Shown here: positions 1 to 12,629 of the stretch, piece after piece
Numbering within the stretch: position 1 is the first letter of the stretch
How the letters are laid out: each line of letters opens with the position of its first letter
Notes under the pieces: model-generated
Seen by the model: the letters and a program-made list of their open reading frames with translations, nothing else
What the model was told of the DNA's origin: nothing
The model's database searches: none
NCBI GenBank assembly: GCA_000320545.1
Contig: ADNK01001276.1
Span: forward strand, 1 to 64,000
From: Bigelowiella natans CCMP2755
Taxonomy: Eukaryota > Cercozoa > Chlorarachniophyceae
Length of the DNA: 64,000 nucleotides
Direction: 5' to 3'
Made by a program: the position numbers and the translations under genes

Positions 1-96
1 GTGAGTCGTTGATGAAGAACGTGGGAACCAGTCAGCAGGTACCCATGAAGCACCTCATCTCATCCGTAAAGAGGAGGGGGGGAAGGACTTCGCATA

Positions 97-396
97 ATGG
101 TCTCTCTCTCACCCCACACTTGGCGATATATTCACGCCAAATCCACCGCCATGCTCATTTGCTTCGTTGTCGCTCCTGTCTTACTGTCGCGCCTCGTTGC
201 TCAGGATATTGCGTCCAAACTGGCTCGCTCAGAAGCATTAGCTGCTGCCCCTGCAGCTGGAGGTGCGGTGGAGGACAGTGGAGCAGGGGGAGGAGGAGGA
301 GGGGGAGGGGTGGCTGGCTCTGGTCGCGCAGATAGCAAGAATATTATGATGGAGGAGGATGCCGAAGAAGACGAGCCGCCTGAAGCGTAATGATAT

Positions 397-458
<62 letters not shown>

Positions 459-883
459 CCCCTCCCCTGTCCGCCCCCAATCTTCTTTTTCTTCCGTATT
501 TCCCCCGGCCTGCCCCTTCTATTTTTGTGATGCGTGAGAATACTCTGCATACCGGGAGAGGGGGGGGACGCCAAGGAAGCCAAACAAAGCAGAGCCCCCC
601 CACCCTCACATATCCATCCATTGTTACACCAAAATTTAAATCATAAACGCTCAGGTATCTGTGCCCCATCACCTGCGAGCTGATGGAGGACCCCGTCGTG
701 GCGGAGGACGGGAAGACGTACGAACGAGCGGCAATCGCTGGATGGCTCAAGAAATCAGACATCTCTCCGATTACAGGGCAGCGGGTGAAGAACCGAGACC
801 TCCTCATACCCAACCAGAACTTAAAGAAGCTGATCCTGCAGTGGAGCGAGCGCCAGGAACGCTTACGGAAGGCCCGCTCTTGA
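97..883 (+). CDS. U-box domain protein, probable E3 ubiquitin ligase (5' end uncertain)
   Basis: The last exon (655-883) encodes a textbook U-box running to the stop: CPITCELMEDPVV, then GKTYERAAIAGWL, ISPITGQ and a terminal helix with LILQW. U-boxes fold like RING fingers without zinc and recruit ubiquitin-charged E2 enzymes. The preceding exon ends at 386. Its GT donor at 387 and the AG at 653-654 bound an intron holding a (CA)n(TA)n microsatellite, and the split codon GC|G keeps the frame. Upstream, reading back to ATG 97 gives an Ala/Gly/acidic-rich segment. However, the pyrimidine-rich stretch ending in AG at 203-204 could instead be an acceptor, so more exons may lie left of the window. 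A C-terminal U-box suggests substrate-binding repeats upstream that are not visible here. The U-box is certain; the gene start is not. Confidence 0.85.
387..654 (+). repeat. Intron of the U-box gene with a (CA)n(TA)n compound microsatellite
   Basis: From about 395 to 456 a CA run passes directly into a TA run inside this GT..AG intron. Similar TA runs sit in methyltransferase introns (about 3460-3483, 3859-3890, 3973-4004, 4629-4656) and in the helicase gene (57177-57208). Confidence 0.9.
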
Positions 884-2032
884 TTGCTTCATTGCCAAAC
901 ACCCAAAGCCGCCACCGGGCTATTACTCTAATTTAATTTTTCCCGTTAGCAAACCGACATCTCTATCGTTCCTCCCACCATTAAGATTGTTACTAAAACT
1001 GAAACTACTACTACTGCTACTATTACTATTACTTACATCATCATCATCATCCTCATCATCATTTTCATCAATATGTATGTCTCCGTAGACAGCAACAGCA
1101 TCAACTGCCACTATCGCAACACTGTGGCCTCTCACTGCTGGCTAGCTATGCATTCGCTCAAATTCTAATACCGAAAATTATAACTGTGTTTTGATCTGAG
1201 AAAAACTTTATTATCATCATCATCATCGAGTGTTCGATGACATCAATGTGCATATGGTAGTCAATTGCCATGTTCTGAACTATGCTAGTATGCATCAACC
1301 GTACATGCTAGCATGTCTCAAGAAGCGCATATCAACGATTGCCGCCGCTATGTTGCACTACAACTACTACTACACGCATACATCACGCAGATCTAGCTGG
1401 CTAGCTAGCTAGACGTGCCGCTAAACTGTCCGCCATCAATTATACACGCATTGTTGGGCATGTCGCAGCTAGCAGATGTAAATTTTACGCCTACGCTAGT
1501 ACGGCTGTGCTAGCTGTACGCAGTCTAAATGTGCTTATTAGCTAATTAGCTACGTGCTTGCTAGAGAGAATTAAAAAGGCTTATAAGTCATTCATTCATT
1601 GCACCCGCGCTTACATTTGCTCTTAGCTACATGCACATGCTAGCATGCTAGCATGTGGCAGCTGCGTAGCGCTCTTGAAGCAAGCGTTAGCTAGTTGAAG
1701 TATATATATGCATTATGGCACTAGAGATGAGGAATGTAGGTTCATTAGGTCTCGAAACCAATTCTCTACGTATCATCGATATCATCTAGATCATATAAAA
1801 CACTCAAGGCAAATATTGAGATACTTATTCTCTTCGCATAGCTTTAATCAAAGAGTTGCGGGTCTACCATCAGCTTGGGCTTTTTTGGGATCAGTTTATG
1901 AATGGCGACATCGTTCGCGTTTGTCGGGAGCTGTTTCAAAAGCAAAGAATACAAATAAATTTCTCGCAACGAACAAAGGCAGACGGACATCTTCCCAGAC
2001 ACACAACTGACATGGTCAAAACTGTGGTGTCG
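884..2032. other. Convergent gap rich in CATG/CTAG palindromes
   Basis: This lies between the 3' ends of the U-box gene (+) and the methyltransferase gene (-). I find no supportable gene. From about 1240 to 1700 the sequence is crowded with GCTAGC, GCATGC and CATG words, including a GCTAGCATGCTAGCATG-like string near 1640. A (TCA)n run sits at about 1036-1070. Confidence 0.7.
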
Positions 2033-3455
2033 TTAGTGTGGTGGTACTACGTGTTCGGGTGAATAGGCAAACGCCTTCGGGAACATATTGCCGCATATCT
2101 CCCCTGAGATCTAGGAAAGTCACAGACAATAATAATAATAATGATAATAATAACAAACCCGCAATTGCTCAAAGCGACACACCAGAGCAGTGACATTGGC
2201 ACGCACATTTAGACAGATCAACGACATACGAAACATCTCGGCGCACTGTTACTCTCTCCTACACCGTGTTCTCGTACACGACAAGACACCCACACGCGCA
2301 CACTGCTGACACTTGTCAGTACCTGATCGATCTTGAGGGATCGAAACAAGATAGATGCATGCTCGAGGAATGTCGCGTGGGCGGTTCTCTCGTCGTCCAC
2401 CCCTCCTTTCTTGCTGGATGCTGCTCCTTTGGAGCTCGCGGATGGTAAGATATCACTGGCAATGTACACCTCCGGTAGCTGGTGCTCTCCCGCCAATCTG
2501 ATGAAAAATAATAATCACAAGCGCAGCATCCACAGGAACGACGGTCAAACGAAGGAGATGACCCCACAACAAAACAACCATACCAGTGTCACAGGGGGGG
2601 CAGGGTAAATTCGCCTTAATTTCAATCTTACTCTACTACTACTACCACTACTACTGCTGCTGCTGCTGCTATAGTTACCGGCAATGGTGCTGTAACGTCG
2701 ATAGCACGTGAAGCAATCCGGCTTTTAATTCAAAGCAACAACAATAACATCCGGCGGTGATGACGACGGAGGTGATAAGAATGGTGATGATGAAGCTCGT
2801 TTTGGGGCGGACAAGTTGGAATGTAGTACAACGTGATACATCTCCCCCCTCCCCCCCTCCCCCTGGTCTCTGTTCGTACGGATGATTGTCCCCGAGAAGG
2901 TAATTGAGCTCCCGATGACAATATCGTAGCTGCGTGCATAACAGACGATCGAGAATCAGGATTGGAACGTTGCATAAAAGGCGTAGGCTTACGAGCTCGC
3001 CATATCATTTGAAAGTAATCCAAGCTACAAAGACTCTCTCCTCTTTTCTCCTCTCCTCTCCCCCCCCCTCCCCGCCTGTCGGTTACTCAACTAGTCTTGC
3101 GTGGCCTCATCATAAGTTCCGCGTTCCCCCTTCAAGAAACAAAAACGACAACACAAATGATGTGAATGTAAAAGATTGGACGGTTTCTTGCCCGTATGAA
3201 ATAATAGCGATGATAGCAGCAGCAGCAGCAGCAGCGGATTTCTACGCAGCGGCGTCGAGGGTGTGGCGGTGCTACTGAATTGAGAACAGTGAACGCTGAT
3301 GCTGATGGAAGGGATTGAGCGCTCAAGATCGATTAGGACATCTTTCCGCGGAATAATGGCGCACTTTGAATTCTCTCGCCGCCGCATATGTAATATCAGG
3401 CATGGTTTGCTCATGCTTCGTCGACGACGCGGATCATTTCTTACCCGTGCATTTT

Positions 3456-3491
<36 letters not shown>

Positions 3492-3856
3492 TATGTTTGC
3501 CGAATGCATCGATCCCTTCTTTCTGTACAATATATGTGTGTGGATGTGGCCTCTATTATTACCCAATGCAGCTCGCAAACCTGCGGAGCACGATCCCCCA
3601 GCAAAGGGCTGCAGAGAAGAACAATTCCAACCATTCAGCAGCAGCAGGAGGAGGAGGAGGAGGAGGAGGTTATGCAAGGAAAAGATGATGATGTTGTTGA
3701 TTGATGATGATGACGATGATGATAAATGATTGATAATGACGATGGTGTGACGACTATAAGAAAAGGAATCGATACTCATCAAAATGATAAAGGGATAATA
3801 CAACACAAGGATGGCATAAGGCGACCTCCTCATGTAGCAACATCCACATATAAATA

Positions 3857-3892
<36 letters not shown>

Positions 3893-3970
3893 TATTATAA
3901 TACATATACGTAAGCGTCTTAACACCCCCCCTCCACCTTGTTCTCCAAAACACATCACACACTTTTGTTG

Positions 3971-4006
<36 letters not shown>

Positions 4007-4623
4007 TTTATATACCGGTTAAGATCCACATTGTACTTAAGGAGGGGGAGAAGGACTTTCACGTCGGTCATTACGACTTTCGCTCCTAGATGTGCAAGGG
4101 CCATTCCTACCACGCCAACAGCCCCACTTCCAAGCTCGAGCACACGTTTCCCTGCCTAAGAGAGTGGTGGTTTGGCCAGGACAGTATTCTCAACCGATAT
4201 TGCTTGGAGGTAGATCGGTGCAGAGAAAACATAAAGGAACATGCACACGCGGACACGCCACACCTCTTTTCGCACACGCACACGCACACGCACACACGCG
4301 CACACACTGACCCAGAATTGTTTGGGCTGCTTGTAGGCCCAATGTAGGAGGGCGAGTGCTGCAGGAGTCAGGTTGCTTCCGGTGTAAATGCCTAAAAAAC
4401 AAACCGAGCGGTGGTTCAGTGGATGATGATGGTCGCTGGCACGTCATCACGCGCTCTCGGTCTAATAGTCGGAGAACATCGAGGAAAGGCCATAAAATAG
4501 CACTGGCGCATAAACGCATAAATGCATAAATGAGAGGGATCTCGAGAGACTAATAATACATCGAACGAGAAACTTAGAAACGAATGGACAAGGAGGTGAG
4601 TAAGGAATGAGAAGAATTATATG

Positions 4624-4656
<33 letters not shown>

Positions 4657-4739
4657 TTCTGACACACACACACATACATACATACACACATACATATACA
4701 TACGCACCACATATACTTCTCACAGTAGTAGCCTACTAT

Positions 4740-4772
<33 letters not shown>

Positions 4773-5155
4773 CCATGGCTCTTTGAGGATCTGCTACGAG
4801 GTAGAGCTGATGCTTCTTATTACTATTCTTCATCTCCTCCTCGTTAACTCTATCTTGCCGGTGCCGCTGCTCCTTTCCTTCCTGCAGGCCTCCTCCTCCT
4901 CCTCCTCCTCCTCCTCCTCCTTCAATGAAAGTGTGAGAGACCACATAGCAAGCTTTCAGTGCGGAGATGGGATATGGGGTGTCATGGAAGAACTTGGAAT
5001 ATGATGAAAATGATGATGAGGATGATGATGATGATGATGATGATTGTGATGATGATACAGTCGATGCAAAAGGAAAAGGTGGCACTTTGAAACTGGCTTG
5101 CTTCCCCGTGTATATTTGAAAGAAATGCTCTTTTTCTATCCATGTACGTGATCAT
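2033..5155 (-). CDS. METTL21-type (family 16) protein-lysine methyltransferase
   Basis: Nine exons chain in phase (minus strand, 5' to 3'): 5143-5059, 4391-4312, 4155-4016, 3608-3563, 3129-3092, 2929-2880, 2721-2679, 2497-2323, 2110-2033. They give 244 codons plus stop from ATG 5143 (in-frame ATG at 5155 also possible). Seen: an entry segment [15 protein letters not shown]; the SAM-binding motif I and following strands, [16 protein letters not shown] then GAKVVMTD; a motif like the family's ELDW (VCELHW); and [13 protein letters not shown] where relatives have a DLIxGxDxxY strand. Enzymes of this family trimethylate single lysines on translation factors and chaperones; the substrate here cannot be told. 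The C-terminal part carries a Ser/Lys-rich insertion (about 2400-2450). The donor at 3091 (GTTGAG) is non-consensus. Introns hold TA, GGA, GAT and TCC runs. Confidence 0.85.
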
Positions 5156-5439
5156 TGTCACCATCACCAACATCAATCATAATCATCATCATCAATCATC
5201 ACAGCCACCAAGGTTATCCAAGTCGATTTGGCCATTCCGGAAGTGCTTCTGCGTGATTGAAGTTGGTGATAATGATGATGGTGGTGATGATGATGATGAC
5301 GGTGGTGATAGTAATCAGAGGAGGAGGCTAGTAGATCACATCGATAAGATAGAATAGTAGTGGTGGTAGGGAGGGGGCATAGATCAGATGATCAGGGCGA
5401 TAACAGAAGAGACAACAAAGAAGCAGCAGCTACGTGTGA

Positions 5440-7088
5440 CTATATGGACGACGAATAAAGCACCTTGGCCTTCTCGAAATTCTCGTACATCTCCGCCGAA
5501 TTCAAGAATTTAAGCTGAGAAGAAACAGGCCAGCGATAAAAAGAGGAGGAGGAGTAGGAGGAGGAGGAGGAGGAGGAGAAAGATATTCCCAATAGCAGGT
5601 AGCATTTAACGTGTCAAACCCGTATGCTGCAGCAGCGCAAATCGGTAATTTCGTTGGGAATTTATCAAGTAAGAATCATGTTGATTGGCACTGGCAGTTA
5701 TTCAATTATTCATTGATTTTCATTAGTATGGTGGCTCTAATGCTCTATCTACTAGTAGGTGAAAGAAATCCTCTCGCTGCTTGCTTGTATTGGTCGTTCC
5801 TTACGTAATGTCTGTTCTCCTTGAGGCGTTGAAAGAAGGTCTGCGCTTTGACATCATCCTATGAAGCAGCAGTAAAGGTCAGATATTTTGCATCTGCATA
5901 TGAGTAAAAGGAGAGTAGCTGCTGCTACTACTGCCTCGCCACCCACCCCCATAGACTCTGTGATCTCCTCAGGCGAGTACCCCATCCTTGTCATCAGTGT
6001 CGTTAGCAACCCTGGCGAGTGTAGGAGTCCACGGATAGCTGCCAATATCGACGACGATGATGATGAATCATTATCCCCGAAAACAGTAGGCCCGGGAACA
6101 TTATCAAAAAAAATAATGATATATTATCCTATATGACGAATAGATATCGAGGGAGGCATTGGGGGGGGTTGGGGGAGGGGGGATATTACGTATCTTCTAT
6201 TGGGAAAAGAAACACGCTACACACTTACCGCTCTTGAATTCTTGCTCCTCTTTATCCGTGTAGATGCGTGGGGGAGGCTTTTCTTCTACTAGAAATGTGT
6301 CATTTCCAAGCTGAGAATGGACGCCGTGTGCTGCGGCCTCGTTCCAGCCAGCTCCAGCGAAACCCTTCTCCTCTAATACGTATGGAAAATGATGACGGTG
6401 GTGATGATAGGGCGACGACGATTTTGGATTACTCTTCCGAAAGAGAAACGTGCATCTCCACTCACTGCGGAATAAAAGTCAATCGATATTGTCTGGCGAA
6501 ATCTGTTACATTATTTTCCATAAATCTACAAATCTGAGCTCACATCTCGCTACTGCTACTGGCTACTACGCCTACTTCCCCCGCTGCTAACGCTACGACT
6601 TTGGTACTGCTTGACGCCGGTGTGAATGGCCTCCACGAAGTTGGAGGGGGGCAGCGTGAACGTCAGTTTGTAGGACCTTTTACCCGACCGATTCCTCTCC
6701 TAAAATCGTAGTAGTAGTAGTAGTAGTAGTAGTATTTATTTCGCAAGTTGACGACGAGAGGCAGGCAGCCATTCTCCACACAGGTCACATTCATTCGGAG
6801 GGACACTCATGGCACCAAGAAGGCCATTGCAGTTTATACCTGCATAGCTCTTTCAAGATCCTCTGCAGAATCTACAAACTGAGAGTAATGTCAGTACGTG
6901 ATGAGTTAGTACAGCACACAGATACAGAATCACACACACAAGAAATATATATTTATATATTTATAGACTGTACTATATTGTACATATCTCTACATCGGTC
7001 AAGTGGAGTCCTATCAACGTTTATCGAATGTTGGTCCCTCTCTTTCTTTCCCCACTCCTCCCTGCAAACTGCCATTATTCGCTGCTGC

Positions 7089-7119
<31 letters not shown>

Positions 7120-7958
7120 ATGAACTTGCCACCAACCTTGTTGCCGACTTCAATGAGTTTCCACCCAGGCTGGATGCCTAACCTTGCAGCCTGACTCGCT
7201 ATTAGCGGCAGCACAAGCACAATATGTATGTAAACCGTGAAGATAATGAGATTACGCCTGTGATGATATTTCGTCTGTCATCAAGAACGGTACGAAGGAA
7301 GGAGGAGCATCAGTAGAATAGCGAAGACATTCATTTTCCCTCTGATCATCGTTTGCCTTCACGGGGTTTTGAGTTGTTGTGCTCCTCCTCCTCCTCCTCC
7401 TCCTCCTCCTCCTCCTCCTCCTCCTCCCCCTCCCCCTCCTCTTGTTGGCACTCGCGTGCGCTTACTGATTTTCTTTCTCTTACACACCACCACCACGCAA
7501 ATAGCTGCTACCTGGTCGCACAGAAATAGTGATAGTTCCCTTGAACCCGATACCCAATGGTCCTTGAGACACGACGACCTCCCTAGTCTTTGGAACCTGA
7601 CAAGGTGCTAATCGTAAAGAGAGGGAGAGAAGAAGAACATTTCCCTGATGATTCCATCATCTTCGTGCGTTGTCGTCTCAAAAAGGCGATGAAGAAAGCT
7701 CTTACGTCTCACAGATGGTGGGAGGAATCAAACCTGTCTCATGGCTTCCTCCTCAGAATCAGAGCTGACATCAATGTCGTCGAAACGTCCATAGTCTCTT
7801 GGATCGGTTCCAACTGCTCCCCCCCCTAAGAAGGAGCAGGCTCGCCGGTTCTCTATCCTAACCCTTCGCAACCAACCGCTTCTTCCCACTGATCCCCCTT
7901 CTATGCCTTGAACGAGGGGGTGGCTTTCATTGCCAATAGTGATCAGGAGTACAAGCAT
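5440..7958 (-). CDS. PDZ-domain protein of unknown function
   Basis: Exons (minus, 5' to 3'): 7958-7734, 7596-7512, 7198-7137, 6878-6840, 6699-6597, 6372-6229, 6038-5947, 5858-5805, 5514-5440. All phases match, giving 292 aa. Residues of about 80-170 form one PDZ domain split over four exons: the carboxylate-binding loop GPLGIGFKG, strand TITISV, the middle segment ARLGIQPGWKLIEVGNK and the helix/strand FVDSAEDLERAMQ...YKLTFTLP. PDZ domains bind C-terminal peptides. The tail (about 120 aa) is helical and charged with no family I recognise. The first exon is least certain: the hydrophobic run MLVLLITIG could be a signal or anchor, but an AG at 7826-7827 would allow the coding part to begin at 7825. 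Intron trinucleotide runs (GCT, CTC) create spurious poly-Ala and poly-Pro frames. Confidence 0.83.
7382..7442. repeat. (CTC)n/(GAG)n microsatellite in a PDZ-gene intron
   Basis: About 20 CTC units lie between the second and third PDZ exons. Read as protein on the plus strand it gives a poly-Pro frame, which is spurious. Confidence 0.95.
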
Positions 7959-8527
7959 GGAAAAGACTGCTATAACGGCGCCATGTTTTGTTGTTCGGCA
8001 TATCCAACGTCGCCATCCTGAGGGAACAGATCAGGAACCGCTCGTTAAAGAGAAATCGAATGGAAAGGGAGAGCTCGAGAAAGCGATGCATGCAGTAACC
8101 TTTCATCGGAAACTGAAGTAACCGTAGTTCAAAGGGGCGTTTACATTCGAATTCCGCCAAAGCCAGTCAAACGGTACTTGTTGTAGGGGAGGGCTGCCGT
8201 ATTCCAGTTCCGTTCGTTTCCAGGAGCACGGATCAAAACGCGGACATTCGGGTGAGGCAAGCAAATTCTTATTGTCGCAAGACAAAAACGCATGGTCTAT
8301 CTATCCATAGCAGACAGATTCATCATTCACGGAAGTTTATTCGCTTGTCGTCGTCGTCTGTCAGAGGAGATTACAGCCAGGAGCCGCAGAACGTAGCTTT
8401 TCCGAGGCTACGAGTAGTTTTATTCCCGTAAATATCCTAAGTCGCACCGTCGAAACGCAGTACATTTGTATGCTAACAAGCCTCCATTCGAAGAAGAGAG
8501 TTAGCCAGGCGGTCGCACGTGAGGAGC
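7959..8527. promoter_or_regulatory. Divergent intergenic interval, PDZ gene / SLC10A7-like gene
   Basis: 570 bases separate the two start regions. It should hold both promoters and 5' UTRs, and possibly a leader exon of the PDZ gene. I recognise no core promoter element. Confidence 0.4.
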
Positions 8528-9955
8528 ATGGCCGCCAGTGATGCTCCGATTGCCCTCAAAGAAAGAGCTTCTCCTGAAATCTGGAAAGAGGAGAAAGGTA
8601 GCAGTGTAGATAATTTTCCTTCGTCTTTCTTGAGCTTGGAGGCAAATTGTAGAAAAGGGCGATGGGGGAGGTGAGGGAGGAAATGGGTTATTCTTCGTTC
8701 CTTCGAATCGGTTTCGGCTTCTGAAGTCTGAGGAAGCTGATAAGACCGAACTTTATTTTGCTTGAACATTATGTATTTGGATTCTAGAAAAAGGCAAGGG
8801 GGAAGGGGAAGGAGAGAAAGAGGGAGAGAGGAGAGAGAAGAAAGAAGGGAGGAAAAAAAAAGAGAAGGGTGGGAGAGGATGTTCAGAATCGAATTACCAA
8901 CCATAGGTTTAGGAGAAGAATCTCATGCCTCAGCCTTCGGAAAGGTTATTGACGTCCTATATATCGAAATGTGTTGTCACTAACGACCGACCGATACTCT
9001 TGATTGGTGGTCTAAATTTGGATGATGATGTATTACTTAGCAATCTACGTTTGCTGGAACCGAAGAAGACTCACCACGGCCTTGCTACCTTCGCTTCATC
9101 GATGAAATCTGGGGGAAACGCTTCTTCCTTTACTTTCTCGTTATTTCTATTGCTGTCGCTGCAGCATACCCTGACGCGGGTTATCAAGCTACCTAGAAAA
9201 TAACACATTTTTCCTTCTTCGTATATCTAACAACCTGTGAATCCGTCATTTAGGAAGGAGAGGAGGCCCATTGAAGCCGAAAATCACCGTGAGCTGGGTA
9301 ACACTCTCTTCAATATGTATTCAAGAGAAAGTTGTTTCACAAATTAATGTTGTTGATGTTTGCCAGGTTGCTGTAATATTAATATTCTTCATCACTGGCT
9401 TGAAGCTCAAAACGCAGGTTTGGCTTTTAATACCTTGCTCTCAAATGATTTCCGCGCATATGAATCACCGATATCACTTCCGATATTTATCTTTAGGAGC
9501 TCACAAAAGCTGCAGCTTATTGGAACTTGAACATCTACGTTCTTTGCTTCACATACATCTTCATTCCAGGGGTGCTTGCAACATTTCTTTTCCCTTTTGC
9601 AACTTCTAGTCCGCTAGATGATAATCGCCCATCACGTATACTTGATCAATCCACATTGTTTCACATTGTCGGCGTTACAATCATTTTGCTCCATTCAGAC
9701 CGTCTATATCTTGACGCTTTTGCTGCGGCTGACTGCATACAATAAAGACATCATTGATGGCATTGTCGTGATGAGGTTTGTCACTTCCTTGAACAAAGAC
9801 GTCGTCATGGTCTTCAGCTTAGTGTGCCGCCTTGCTGCTGCGACTTATTGCTGTTACTTTGTTATGTTGTTCTCTTGCAGTTGCCTGCCGACCACGATCT
9901 CAATGTGCGTCATCCTGACGAAGACAGCGGAGGGAAACGAAGGAGCTGCAGGTCC

Positions 9956-9986
<31 letters not shown>

Positions 9987-10663
9987 TGTAGTTGATGTAT
10001 CAGCTCCAAGAGATTTCTTCTTCGGTGTTTCATCCTTGTGAAAGGACGATGACGCCAACTATATGAATGACGTGTTCCTCCGTTTTGGTTGTGTGAAACC
10101 TCTTTGGACTGATATTCCGTCCTCCTCCTCCTCCTCCTTCTCCTCCCCCTCCATTACTTTTGCAGTGTTCAACGCGACGGTGTCGAACTTCATCGGCATA
10201 TTTCTGACTCCCGCCTTGCTGCTCTTACTACTCGGAGAATGTAATATCCCTTCGTATTTCTAATAATACGTCTTTAGTAGTAGTAATAGTAGTAGTAGTA
10301 GAAGTAGTAGTAGCAGCAGCAGCAACAGGAGTCATGCAAGTAGTATCGACGACAAATAATGACAGCAGAATCACCATCAACAGAGCTCTCCTCCTCCTCC
10401 CTTCCCCTCCCTCCCCTCCCTTTTTGCTCCTTAAAGCTGGGTCTGTGTCACTGACCGACATCATTCTTAAGCTGTGTGTCAGGGTAGTATTGCTGCAACC
10501 CCCTTCAAAGAAGAATCAATCCCCCTACTTTCCCCAGTGAATTACTTGCATGCTAGCAGAGTTCGCCATCATCAAACCAGTAACATGCGCATATGTGTGG
10601 CAAACAAACTGAACACGAAAGCGCTGGTGATATATCGTCCAGCAATACGGCTGTCCACGCGTC

Positions 10664-10708
<45 letters not shown>

Positions 10709-11243
10709 CATCAGATTGTCTCTTTGCTAGCGCTGTTAGAAGCAGCTCTTGAAACTTGAGTCTTTGGTGACGATGATGCAGCGAATGAATGTCATTTTTA
10801 AGGTTATTGTGCCGGTGGCTGGTGGACAGCTGATGCGTTATACACTTCCATGTATAGTTCCCTGTGTAACAAGGTGATGATGAGTGATGATGATGACGAC
10901 GATGATCATCTTAGTCATCTTCCATGCGTACAGAGAGGCAGGAGTGGGGCCATTATAGCGCTTCAATGTTATCTTTCGTGTTAATATGATGTTCCTCTCT
11001 GCTTCTCTTATTCCTCCCCCTGTCCTCTTCTTGTTTGGAAACATAGAAATGGAAAGAATCTGAAGCGATTCTCGGAAATTCTCCTCCTTTACATTGGTGA
11101 GCGTTTGGCTAGTTGCTACTCCTGCGCCATGCATATTCCTGCTCATTATATCGTCTGTCTTCCTTCGCTCAGCTACCACATTAACGATGACGTGCCTACG
11201 TGTTGTCTTTCTTCATAGTTCATTACTATCACTCACACAATGA

Positions 11244-11285
<42 letters not shown>

Positions 11286-11801
11286 TCGTGTTATGTAACA
11301 TATCAGTCTATGCGACATTCTGCAACACCTTCTACGTTGGGGTGGACGCGCAACCGGAGGAGTAAGTGGCAGCAGATCCCTCCCTCCTCACCATCTTCTT
11401 GTTATTATTGTTGTTGCTGCTGCTGCTATGATTATTGCTACCTACTTCACTAATCGTCACCATCGCAAGCCCACAAAATCCCAATCAATGATGGAACTTA
11501 GGCCACTGACGTTGACTCACTCACTTGCTTAAACAGGTTTGCCATCCTCCTGGGCATTCTTATTCCGCTGTATTTAGTGGTAGTTATTATTCGCCTACAA
11601 GCAAGAATTACTATATAAATAACCTTCTCATGCACAGTAGCCAGGCAGCAAAAAGCTGTAATCATATTAGTCTTTCTCCTCATTCATTACGATCATACTC
11701 TTCTCTTCATCAGTATTGTAGTGTGTGCTTCTCCACCGCAAAGCTCGAGTGCCTACGATACGAACGGACGGTAGGGACGGATACGTGTTTGCATACGCAT
11801 T

Positions 11802-11837
<36 letters not shown>

Positions 11838-12629
11838 ATATTAGTAGTCGTAGTAGGGTAGTGCGTGCTTAAAGAAATCATCGTCATTATAAGTCGATGG
11901 ATTAACAGCTGTTGATTACTGTGTTGGTGCTGCTGCTATTATTATTATTATTATTATGTGCGCAGGACGTTGTTGCCGTACTGTTCTGCTCCACGCAAAA
12001 GACTGTCGCACTCGGAATCCCCCTCATCACGGTAGTAAAGGAAGAAGAAGTAGACGTATGTGGTTTGGGCATGCAGATACTTTTTTCCATCAAGAGTACT
12101 CCCCATGTCATGCATGTCATCACGCACACCGAAACATCGTGACAAACGATAAACGCATTACTACTACAACAACATACTGCATCATTACCTACTACTGACA
12201 GGCAATCTACGAGGAGAGCGACAACGCTGGTATCCTTTCGATCCCAGTCCTCATCTACCATCCGATGCAGGTAGTAATGGCCTCGTCATGCAACAAATGA
12301 TGACGATGATGATGATGATGATAGTTATACACGTGGAAGTCTTCTGAGCGAAGATATCGATGAACATTCACCCTGAAGCAATTTTCAAAAAAATATGTAT
12401 ACTTCTTGCCATCAAAATACTGCAGCGATTTGTTTTGTTTCTTGAATGTTTCTTGGGAACCTCGTGATTGAAATGATGCGCTCCCTCCTCCTCCTCCCCT
12501 CATCATCTCCTTTCCTCCTCATCTAGTTGATGGAATCTCATAGATAATTTGCTGCTTCTTCTTCCTTACCGTCAGCTGATTATTGGAAGTTTGCTTGTTC
12601 CTTGGCTAACGACGTGGAAACTGTACTAA
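8528..12629 (+). CDS. SLC10A7-like membrane carrier (SBF-like family)
   Basis: Eighteen exons join in phase to 374 aa: 8528-8597, 8907-8944, 9041-9179, 9254-9297, 9367-9417, 9497-9571, 9699-9775, 9881-9951, 10166-10240, 10437-10483, 10803-10865, 11066-11096, 11307-11361, 11537-11579, 11714-11770, 11966-12031, 12202-12270, 12576-12629. Homology to animal SLC10A7 runs end to end, with matching blocks GGPLKPKITVSW, FFITGLKLKTQ, VILTKTAEGNEGAA, FNATVSNFIGIFLTPALL, FCSTQKTVALGIP and IPVLIYHPMQ. These lie in the expected order across about ten TM segments, and the length is close to the 340-360 aa usual in the family. SLC10A7 is linked to Golgi/ER function and cellular calcium handling in animals and yeast; its substrate is unsettled. 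The start ATGGCC follows a short leader and adds a 60-residue soluble N-terminus. The smallest exon is 31 bases. Confidence 0.95.
10665..10706. repeat. (GA)n microsatellite in an SLC10A7-like intron
   Basis: About 20 GA units. A (CT)n run of similar size lies in another intron of the same gene at about 11246-11283, and a (TAG)n run at about 11803-11836. Confidence 0.95.

Noticed and set aside
3434-5085. Frames with poly-Tyr/Ile, poly-Ser and poly-Leu runs
   Set aside because: They come from TA, GAT and GGA microsatellites in introns of the methyltransferase gene.
5611-5808. Plus-strand frame with a TM-like segment
   Set aside because: It lies in the last intron of the PDZ gene on the opposite strand, between two phase-matched exons.
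7003-7220. Poly-Ala frames on both strands
   Set aside because: They arise from a (GCT)n run just outside the PDZ exon 7198-7137; the in-phase donor excludes it from the protein.
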